Shown in pieces: positions 54,561-64,000 of a stretch of DNA of 64,000 bases. The DNA lies in the NCBI GenBank assembly GCA_964057225.1, contig OZ059897.1, forward strand, positions 22,692,001 to 22,756,000, in the 5' to 3' direction. A program made the position numbers and the translations under genes. The notes under the pieces are model-generated. The model saw only the letters and a program-made list of their open reading frames with translations. It searched no databases and was not told where the DNA came from. How positions within the stretch are numbered: the stretch's first letter is position 1; every line of letters begins with the position of its first letter. The DNA is from Auanema rhodensis (lineage: Eukaryota; Nematoda; Chromadorea; Rhabditida; Rhabditidae).

Positions 54561-57500
54561 ACTAATATGGACATGGGGAATCTAATTTTGAAAACCGCAT
54601 CTCTTTATCTTTCACGTGAAGCGAGTTACATACCAAGTGCACATCACGTGTACATTTAATTAGCATAAATTAAAGTTTACGTAAATTTCAAAGTCATGGT
54701 TACCATGAAGCAATATCAATAAAAATTTGTTTTTAGACTAATATGGACATGGGGAATCTAATTTTGAAAACCGCATCTCTTTATCTTTCACGTGAAGCGA
54801 GTTACATACCAAGTGCACATCACGTGTACATTTAATTAGCATAAATTAAAGTTCACGTAAATTTCAAAGTCATGGTTACCATGAACCAATATCAATAAAA
54901 ATTTGTTTTTAGACTAATATGGACATGGGGAATCTAATTTTGAAAACCGCATCTCTTTATCTTTCACGTGAAGCGAGTTACATACCAAGTGCACATCACG
55001 TGTACATTTAATTAGCATAAATTAAAGTTCACGTAAATTTCAAAGTCATGGTTACCATGCACCAATATCAATAAAAATTTGTTTTTAGACTAATATGGAC
55101 ATGGGGAATCTAATTTTGAAAACCGCATCTCTTTATCTTTCACGTGAAGCGAGTTACATACCAAGTGCACATCACGTGTACATTTAATTAGCATAAATTA
55201 AAGTTCACGTAAATTTCAAAGTCATGGTTACCATGAACCAATATCAATAAAAATTTGTTTTTAGACTAATATGGACATGGGGAATCTAATTTTGAAAACC
55301 GCATCTCTTTATCTTTCACGTGAAGCGAGTTACATACCAAGTGCACATCACGTGTACATTTAATTAGCATAAATTAAAGTTTACGTAAATTTCAAAGTCA
55401 TGGTTACCATGAAGCAATATCAATAAAAATTTGTTTTTAGACTAATATGGACATGGGGAATCTAATTTTGAAAACCGCATCTCTTTATCTTTCACGTGAA
55501 GCGAGTTACATACCAAGTGCACATCACGTGTACATTTAATTAGCATAAATTAAAGTTCACGTAAATTTCAAAGTCATGGTTACCATGAACCAATATCAAT
55601 AAAAATTTGTTTTTAGACTAATATGGACATGGGGAATCTAATTTTGAAAACCGCATCTCTTTATCTTTCACGTGAAGCGAGTTACATACCAAGTGCACAT
55701 CACTTGTACATTTAATTAGCATAAATTAAAGTTCACGTAAATTTCAAAGTCATGGTTACCATGAACCAATATCAATAAAAATTTGTTTTTAGACTAATAT
55801 GGACATGGGGAATCTAATTTTGAAAACCGCATCTCTTTATCTTTCACGTGAAGCGAGTTACATACCAAGTGCACATCACGTGTACATTTAATTAGCATAA
55901 ATTAAAGTTCACGTAAATTTCAAAGTCATGGTTACCATGAAGCAATATCAATAAAACTTTGTTTTTAGACTAATATGGACATGGGGAATCTAATTTTGAA
56001 AACCGCATCTCTTTATCTTTCACGTAAAGCGAGTTACATACCAAGTGCACATCACGTGTACATTTAACTAGCATAAATTAAAGTTCACGTAAATTTCAAA
56101 GTCATGGTTACCATGAAGCAATATCAATAAAAATTTGTTTTTAGACTAATATGGACATGAGGAATCTAATTTTGAAAACCGCATCTCTTTATCTTTCACG
56201 TGAAGCGAGTTACATACCAAGTGCACATCACGTGTACATTTAATTAGCATAAATTAAAGTTCACGTAAATTTCAAAGTCATGGTTACCATGAACCAATAT
56301 CAATAAAAATTTGTTTTTAGACTAATATGGACATGGGGAATCTAATTTTGAAAACCGCATCTCTTTATCTTTCACGTGAAGCGAGTTACATACCAAGTGC
56401 ACATCACGTGTACATTTAATTAGCATAAATTAAAGTTCACGTAAAATTCAAAGTCATGGTTACCATGAAGCAATATCAATAAAAATTTGTTTTTAGACTA
56501 ATATGGACATGAGGAATCTAATTTTGAAAACCGCATCTCTTTATCTTTCACGTGAAGCGAGTTACATACCAAGTGCACATCACGTGTACATTTAATTAGC
56601 ATAAATTAAAGTTCACGTAAATTTCAAAGTCATGGTTACCATGCACCAATATCAATAAAAATTTGTTTTTAGACTAATATGGACATGGGGAATCTAATTT
56701 TGAAAACCGCATCTCTTTATCTTTCACGTGAAGCGAGTTACATACCAAGTGCACATCACGTGTACATTTAATTAGCATAAATTAAAGTTCACGTAAATTT
56801 CAAAGTCATGGTTACCATGAAGCAATATCAATAAAAATTTGTTTTTAGACTAATATGGACATGGGGAATCTAATTTTGAAAACCGCATCTCTTTATCTTT
56901 CACGTGAAGCGAGTTACATACCAAGTGCATATCACGTGTACATTTAATTAGCATAAATTAAAGTTCACGTAAATTTCAAAGTCATGGTTACCATGAACCA
57001 ATATCAATAAAAATTTGTTTTTAGACTAATATGGACATGGGGAATCTAATTTTGAAAACCGCATCTCTTTATCTTTCACGTGAAGCGAGTTACATACCAA
57101 GTGCACATCACGTGTACATTTAATTAGCATAAATTAAAGTTCACGTAAATTTCAAAGTCATGGTTACCATGAACCAATATCAATAAAAATTTGTTTTTAG
57201 ACTAATATGGACATGGGGAATCTAATTTTGAAAACCGCATCTCTTTATCTTTCACGTGAAGCGAGTTACATACCAAGTGCACATCACGTGTACATTTAAT
57301 TAGCATAAATTAAAGTTCACGTAAATTTCAAAGTCATGGTTACCATGAAGCAATATCAATAAAAATTTGTTTTTAGACTAATATGGACATGGGGAATCTA
57401 ATTTTGAAAACCGCATCTCTTTATCTTTCACGTGAAGCGAGTTACATACCAAGTGCACATCACGTGTACATTTAATTAGCATAAATTAAAGTTCACGTAA

Positions 57501-57904
57501 ATTTCAAAGTCATGGTTACCATGAACCAATATCAATAAAAATTTGTTTTTAGACTAATATGGACATGGGGAATCTAATTTTGAAAACCGCATCTCTTTAT
57601 CTTTCACGTGAAGCGAGTTACATACCAAGTGCACATCACGTGTACATTTAACTAGCATAAATTAAAGTTCACGTAAATTTCAAAGTCATGGTTACCATGA
57701 AGCAATATCAATAAAAATTTGTTTTTAGACTAATATGGACATGAGGAATCTAATTTTGAAAACCGCATCTCTTTATCTTTCACGTGAAGCGAGTTACATA
57801 CCAAGTGCACATCACGTGTACATTTAATTAGCATAAATTAAAGTTCACGTAAATTTCAAAGTCATGGTTACCATGAACCAATATCAATAAAAATTTGTTT
57901 TTAG
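54561..57904 (+). repeat. Monomers 311-329; 316-329 are the second copy of 281-294
   Basis: Monomers 311 and 315 have C118T+C150G (54678, 55382), with plain and A148C monomers between. Monomers 316-329 (55441-57904) follow the order of 49281-51744. Private changes are A165C (55957) and G58A (56026), the latter breaking box 1. Confidence 0.85.
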
Positions 57905-60192
57905 ACTAATATGGACATGGGGAATCTAATTTTGAAAACCGCATCTCTTTATCTTTCACGTGAAGCGAGTTACATACCAAGTGCACATCACGTGTACATT
58001 TAATTAGCATAAATTAAAGTTCACGTAAAATTCAAAGTCATGGTTACCATGAAGCAATATCAATAAAAATTTGTTTTTAGACTAATATGGACATGAGGAA
58101 TCTAATTTTGAAAACCGCATCTCTTTATCTTTCACGTGAAGCGAGTTACATACCAAGTGCACATCACGTGTACATTTAATTAGCATAAATTAAAGTTCAC
58201 GTAAATTTCAAAGTCATGGTTACCATGAACCAATATCAATAAAAATTTGTTTTTAGACTAATATGGACATGGGGAATCTAATTTTGAAAACCGCATCTCT
58301 TTATCTTTCACGTGAAGCGAGTTACATACCAAGTGCACATCACGTGTACATTTAATTAGCATAAATTAAAGTTCACGTAAAATTCAAAGTCATGGTTACC
58401 ATGCACCAATATCAATAAAAATTTGTTTTTAGACTAATATGGACATGGGGAATCTAATTTTGAAAACCGCATCTCTTTATCTTTCACGTGAAGCGAGTTA
58501 CATACCAAGTGCACATCACGTGTACATTTAATTAGCATAAATTAAAGTTCACGTAAATTTCAAAGTCATGGTTACCATGAACCAATATCAATAAAAATTT
58601 GTTTTTAGACTAATATGGACATGGGGAATCTAATTTTGAAAACCGCATCTCTTAATCTTTCACGTGAAGCGAGTTACATACCAAGTGCACATCACGTGTA
58701 CATTTAATTAGCATAAATTAAAGTTCACGTAAATTTCAAAGTCATGGTTACCATGAACCAATATCAATAAAAATTTGTTTTTAGACTAATATGGACATGG
58801 GGAATCTAATTTTGGAAACCGCATCTCTTTATCTTTCACGTGAAGCGAGTTACATACCAAGTGCACATCACGTGTACATTTAATTAGCATAAATTAAAGT
58901 TCACGTAAATTTCAAAGTCATGGTTACCATGAAGCAATATCAATAAAAATTTGTTTTTAGACTAATATGGACATGGGGAATCTAATTTTGAAAACCGCAT
59001 CTCTTTATCTTTCACGTGAAGCGAGTTACATACCAAGTGCACATCACGTGTACATTTAATTAGCATAAATTAAAGTTCACGTAAATTTCAAAGTCATGGT
59101 TACCATGAACCAATATCAATAAAAATTTGTTTTTAGACTAATATGGACATGGGGAATCTAATTTTGAAAACCGCATCTCTTTATCTTTCACGTGAAGCGA
59201 GTTACATACCAAGTGCACATCACGTGTACATTTAATTAGCATAAATTAAAGTTCACGTAAATTTCAAAGTCATGGTTACCATGAACCAATAACAATAAAA
59301 ATTTGTTTTTAGACTAATATGGACATGGGGAATCTAATTTTGAAAACCGCATCTCTTTATCTTTCACGTGAAGCGAGTTACATACCAAGTGCACATCACG
59401 TGTACATTTAATTAGCATAAATTAAAGTTCACGTAAATTTCAAAGTCATGGTTACCATGAACCAATATCAATAAAAATTTGTTTTTAGACTAATATGGAC
59501 ATGGGGAATCTAATTTTGAAAACCGCATCTCTTTATCTTTCACGTGAAGCGAGTTACATACCAAGTGCACATCACGTGTACATTTAATTAGCATAAATTA
59601 AAGTTCACGTAAATTTCAAAGTCATGGTTACCATGAACCAATAACAATAAAAATTTGTTTTTAGACTAATATGGACATGGGGAATCTAATTTTGAAAACC
59701 GCATCTCTTTATCTTTCACGTGAAGCGAGTTACATACCAAGTGCACATCACGTGTACATTTAATTAGCATAAATTAAAGTTCACGTAAATTTCAAAGTCA
59801 TGGTTACCATGAACCAATATCAATAAAAATTTGTTTTTAGACTAATATGGACATGGGGAATCTAATTTTGAAAACCGCATCTCTTAATCTTTCACGTGAA
59901 GCGAGTTACATACCAAGTGCACATCACGTGTACATTTAATTAGCATAAATTAAAGTTCACGTAAATTTCAAAGTCATGGTTACCATGAACCAATATCAAT
60001 AAAAATTTGTTTTTAGACTAATATGGACATGGGGAATCTAATTTTGGAAACCGCATCTCTTTATCTTTCACGTGAAGCGAGTTACATACCAAGTGCACAT
60101 CACGTGTACATTTAATTAGCATAAATTAAAGTTCACGTAAATTTCAAAGTCATGGTTACCATGAAGCAATATCAATAAAAATTTGTTTTTAG
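57905..60192 (+). repeat. 13-monomer HOR, copy 1 (monomers 330-342)
   Basis: The order is T126A+C150G; G16A; T126A+A148C; plain; T46A; A31G+C150G; plain; T156A; plain; T156A; plain; T46A; A31G+C150G. T46A (58654, 59886) is always followed by A31G+C150G in the next monomer. T46A and T156A occur only in this right-hand part of the window. Confidence 0.87.
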
Positions 60193-62304
60193 ACTAATAT
60201 GGACATGGGGAATCTAATTTTGAAAACCGCATCTCTTTATCTTTCACGTGAAGCGAGTTACATACCAAGTGCACATCACGTGTACATTTAATTAGCATAA
60301 ATTAAAGTTCACGTAAAATTCAAAGTCATGGTTACCATGAAGCAATATCAATAAAAATTTGTTTTTAGACTAATATGGACATGAGGAATCTAATTTTGAA
60401 AACCGCATCTCTTTATCTTTCACGTGAAGCGAGTTACATACCAAGTGCACATCACGTGTACATTTAATTAGCATAAATTAAAGTTCACGTAAATTTCAAA
60501 GTCTTGGTTACCATGAACCAATATCAATAAAAATTTGTTTTTAGACTAATATGGACATGGGGAATCTAATTTTGAAAACCGCATCTCTTTATCTTTCACG
60601 TGAAGCGAGTTACATACCAAGTGCACATCACGTGTACATTTAATTAGCATAAATTAAAGTTCACGTAAAATTCAAAGTCATGGTTACCATGCACCAATAT
60701 CAATAAAAATTTGTTTTTAGACTAATATGGACATGGGGAATCTAATTTTGAAAACCGCATCTCTTTATCTTTCACGTGAAGCGAGTTACATACCAAGTGC
60801 ACATCACGTGTACATTTAATTAGCATAAATTAAAGTTCACGTAAATTTCAAAGTCATGGTTACCATGAACCAATATCAATAAAAATTTGTTTTTAGACTA
60901 ATATGGACATGGGGAATCTAATTTTGAAAACCGCATCTCTTAATCTTTCACGTGAAGCGAGTTACATACCAAGTGCACATCACGTGTACATTTAATTAGC
61001 ATAAATTAAAGTTCACGTAAATTTCAAAGTCATGGTTACCATGAACCAATATCAATAAAAATTTGTTTTTAGACTAATATGGACATGGGGAATCTAATTT
61101 TGGAAACCGCATCTCTTTATCTTTCACGTGAAGCGAGTTACATACCAAGTGCACATCACGTGTACATTTAATTAGCATAAATTAAAGTTCACGTAAATTT
61201 CAAAGTCATGGTTACCATGAAGCAATATCAATAAAAATTTGTTTTTAGACTAATATGGACATGGGGAATCTAATTTTGAAAACCGCATCTCTTTATCTTT
61301 CACGTGAAGCGAGTTACATACCAAGTGCACATCACGTGTACATTTAATTAGCATAAATTAAAGTTCACGTAAATTTCAAAGTCATGGTTACCATGAACCA
61401 ATATCAATAAAAATTTGTTTTTAGACTAATATGGACATGGGGAATCTAATTTTGAAAACCGCATCTCTTTATCTTTCACGTGAAGCGAGTTACATACCAA
61501 GTGCACATCACGTGTACATTTAATTAGCATAAATTAAAGTTCACGTAAATTTCAAAGTCATGGTTACCATGAACCAATAACAATAAAAATTTGTTTTTAG
61601 ACTAATATGGACATGGGGAATCTAATTTTGAAAACCGCATCTCTTTATCTTTCACGTGAAGCGAGTTACATACCAAGTGCACATCACGTGTACATTTAAT
61701 TAGCATAAATTAAAGTTCACGTAAATTTCAAAGTCATGGTTACCATGAACCAATATCAATAAAAATTTGTTTTTAGACTAATATGGACATGGGGAATCTA
61801 ATTTTGAAAACCGCATCTCTTTATCTTTCACGTGAAGCGAGTTACATACCAAGTGCACATCACGTGTACATTTAATTAGCATAAATTAAAGTTCACGTAA
61901 ATTTCAAAGTCATGGTTACCATGAACCAATAACAATAAAAATTTGTTTTTAGACTAATATGGACATGGGGAATCTAATTTTGAAAACCGCATCTCTTAAT
62001 CTTTCACGTGAAGCGAGTTACATACCAAGTGCACATCACGTGTACATTTAATTAGCATAAATTAAAGTTCACGTAAATTTCAAAGTCATGGTTACCATGA
62101 ACCAATATCAATAAAAATTTGTTTTTAGACTAATATGGACATGGGGAATCTAATTTTGGAAACCGCATCTCTTTATCTTTCACGTGAAGCGAGTTACATA
62201 CCAAGTGCACATCACGTGTACATTTAATTAGCATAAATTAAAGTTCACGTAAATTTCAAAGTCATGGTTACCATGAAGCAATATCAATAAAAATTTGTTT
62301 TTAG
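60193..62304 (+). repeat. 13-monomer HOR, copy 2, one monomer short (343-354)
   Basis: Monomers 343-352 match 330-339 at 2,288 bp, with A136T added in 344 (60504). The plain monomer before the second T46A is missing, so T46A (61998) and A31G+C150G close a 12-monomer copy. Confidence 0.86.
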
Positions 62305-63888
62305 ACTAATATGGACATGGGGAATCTAATTTTGAAAACCGCATCTCTTTATCTTTCACGTGAAGCGAGTTACATACCAAGTGCACATCACGTGTACATT
62401 TAATTAGCATAAATTAAAGTTCACGTAAATTTCAAAGTCATGGTTACCATGAACCAATATCAATAAAAATTTGTTTTTAGACTAATATGGACATGGGGAA
62501 TCTAATTTTGAAAACCGCATCTCTTTATCTTTCACGTGAAGCGAGTTACATACCAAGTGCACATCACGTGTACATTTAATTAGCATAAATTAAAGTTCAC
62601 GTAAATTTCAAAGTCATGGTTACCATGAACCAATAACAATAAAAATTTGTTTTTAGACTAATATGGACATGGGGAATCTAATTTTGAAAACCGCATCTCT
62701 TTATCTTTCACGTGACGCGAGTTACATACCAAGTGCACATCACGTGTACATTTAATTAGCATAAATTAAAGTTCACGTAAATTTCAAAGTCATGGTTACC
62801 ATGAAGCAATATCAATAAAAATTTGTTTTTAGACTAATATGGACATGGGGAATCTAATTTTGAAAACCGCATCTCTTTATCTTTCACGTGAAGCGAGTTA
62901 CATACCAAGTGCACATCACGTGTACATTTAATTAGCATAAATTAAAGTTCACGTAAATTTCAAAGTCATGGTTACCATGAACCAATATCAATAAAAATTT
63001 GTTTTTAGACTAATATGGACATGGGGAATCTAATTTTGAAAACCGCATCTCTTTATCTTTCACGTGAAGCGAGTTACATACCAAGTGCACATCACGTGTA
63101 CATTTAATTAGCATGAATTAAAGTTCACGTAAATTTCAAAGTCATGGTTACCATGAACCAATAACAATAAAAATTTGTTTTTAGACTAATATGGACATGG
63201 GGAATCTAATTTTGAAAACCGCATCTCTTTATCTTTCACGTGAAGCGAGTTACATACCAAGTGCACATCACGTGTACATTTAATTAGCATAAATTAAAGT
63301 TCACGTAAATTTCAAAGTCATGGTTACCATGAACCAATATCAATAAAAATTTGTTTTTAGACTAATATGGACATGGGGAATCTAATTTTGAAAACCGCAT
63401 CTCTTTATCTTTCACGTGAAGCGAGTTACATACCAAGTGCACATCACGTGTACATTTAATTAGCATAAATTAAAGTTCACGTAAATTTCAAAGTCATGGT
63501 TACCATGCACCAATATCAATAAAAATTTGTTTTTAGACTAATATGGACATGGGGAATCTAATTTTGAAAACCGCATCTCTTTATCTTTCACGTGAAGCGA
63601 GTTACATACCAAGTGCACATCACGTGTACATTTAATTAGCATAAATTAAAGTTCACGTAAATTTCAAAGTCATGGTTACCATGCTCCAATATCAATAAAA
63701 ATTTGTTTTTAGACTAATATGGACATGGGGAATCTAATTTTGAAAACCGCATCTCTTTATCTTTCACGTGAAGCGAGTTACATACCAAGTGCACATCACG
63801 TGTACATTTAATTAGCATAAATTAAAGTTCACGTAAATTTCAAAGTCATGGTTACCATGCACCAATATCAATAAAAATTTGTTTTTAG
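62305..63888 (+). repeat. Monomers 355-363, right flank
   Basis: T156A recurs at 62636 and 63164. Monomer 357 has A60C (62716), which trims the box 1 palindrome and adds a CpG. Monomer 359 has A107G (63115). Monomers 361-363 all carry A148C, and 362 adds A149T (63685). The array continues with no sign of a boundary. Confidence 0.82.
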
Positions 63889-64000
63889 ACTAATATGGAC
63901 ATGGGGAATCTAATTTTGAAAACCGCATCTCTTTATCTTTCACGTGAAGCGAGTTACATACCAAGTGCATATCACGTGTACATTTAATTAGCATAAATTA
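63889..64000 (+). repeat. Monomer 364, first 112 bp only
   Basis: The copy is cut by the window end at monomer position 112. It carries C82T (63970) and is otherwise consensus. The array clearly extends past the window. Confidence 0.97.

Larger units (their letters stand above)
1..64000 (+). repeat. 176-bp satellite DNA array, 363.6 monomers, no interruption
   Basis: A single 176-bp unit is repeated head-to-tail from the first base to the last. The unit start (ACTAATATGG) falls at 1, 177, 353 and so on to 63889, which is 1+176*363, so there is no net length change over the window. Copies differ from the consensus by roughly 0-4 substitutions each. Consensus composition by my count is A63 C30 G26 T57. 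No inverted copies, no spacer and no foreign insert were seen. Coding is excluded: 176 is not a multiple of 3, and stop codons leave no forward or reverse frame open beyond about 35 codons in the consensus. A monomer near nucleosome size and HOR structure are typical of centromeric or heterochromatic satellites in eukaryotes; the location is inferred, not shown. I do not recognise the family. Both ends run off the window, so the true array length is unknown. Confidence 0.99.

Noticed and set aside
1-64000. Protein-coding genes
   Set aside because: Consensus stops lie in every frame with at most about 35 open codons, 176 is not divisible by 3, and there is no unique sequence.
1-64000. CRISPR array
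   Set aside because: Whole 176-bp units are conserved; there is no short repeat separated by unique spacers and no cas gene.
1-64000. CENP-B box
   Set aside because: Neither TTCG....A..CGGG nor its complement occurs in the consensus. C38A creates TTCG on the minus strand, but the rest of the motif does not follow.
1-64000. Telomeric or subtelomeric repeats
   Set aside because: No TTAGGG, TTTAGGG or TTAGG runs were found on either strand.
1-64000. Transposon or retroelement insertion
   Set aside because: The 176-bp phase is unbroken, with no target-site duplication, terminal repeat or unique stretch.
1-64000. tRNA, rRNA or Pol III unit in the monomer
   Set aside because: No GGTTCRANNCC B box, no cloverleaf and no rRNA-like sequence. 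GTTAC and GTTCACG matches are too short.
1-64000. Assignment to a known family (Arabidopsis 178 bp, Brassica 176 bp, alpha satellite 171 bp)
   Set aside because: Length alone is not evidence, and the sequence does not resemble what I know of the Arabidopsis or human units. I cannot recall the Brassica unit well enough to compare. A search against satellite databases would decide.

Overview
The whole window is one uninterrupted tandem array of a single satellite DNA family. The monomer is exactly 176 bp and AT-rich (my consensus count is 56 G+C of 176, about 32%). All copies are head-to-tail on the same strand. I place monomer k at start 1+176*(k-1). The window holds 363 complete monomers (1-63888) and the first 112 bp of a 364th (63889-64000). 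The phase never slips: every diagnostic variant I tracked, from the first to the last kilobase, falls on an integer number of monomers, so I see no net insertion or deletion in 64 kb. I see no gene, RNA gene, transposon, CRISPR array or unique sequence. Every forward and reverse frame is stopped at least about every 35 codons in the consensus. Variants are written as consensus base, monomer position, variant base (e.g. T46C).

The organism is eukaryotic, inferred from the scale and homogeneity of the array. The monomer is about one nucleosome long, which fits a centromeric, pericentromeric or other heterochromatic satellite. I do not recognise the family. It is not the human 171-bp alpha satellite or the Arabidopsis 178-bp repeat as I know them, and it has no CENP-B box. 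I do not assign a taxon or a chromosomal location.

Monomers differ from the consensus at only about 0-4 positions. The variants recur in fixed order, showing nested higher-order repeats (HORs) and segmental copies, all whole multiples of 176 bp. Left to right: a dimer pair (1-704); mixed monomers (705-3520); a 10-monomer unit in tandem (3521-5280, 5281-7040) with a third partial copy from 8625; a 14-monomer block (10561-13024) copied at +4,400 bp; a 15-monomer unit in tandem (13025-15664, 15665-18304); a 5-monomer repeat (17953-20240); a distinctive segment (20.3-29.4 kb) that reappears, expanded, at 33.5-46.5 kb; dimers at 30.1-31.2 kb; a locally amplified 10-12 monomer unit (35.0-39.8 kb); blocks at 46.8-51.7 kb repeated 6,160 bp further on; and a 12-13 monomer repeat near the right end (57.9-62.3 kb).

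The monomer is rich in dyad symmetry. It carries a perfect 10-bp palindrome TTCACGTGAA, a second CACGTG 32 bp downstream, a near-palindromic CACGTA 33 bp further on, and three longer inverted repeats. The two CACGTG boxes (E-box/G-box, the bHLH and bZIP target) are present in nearly every monomer, so about 700 sites occur in this window. Any role in protein binding, centromere identity or transcription is inference.
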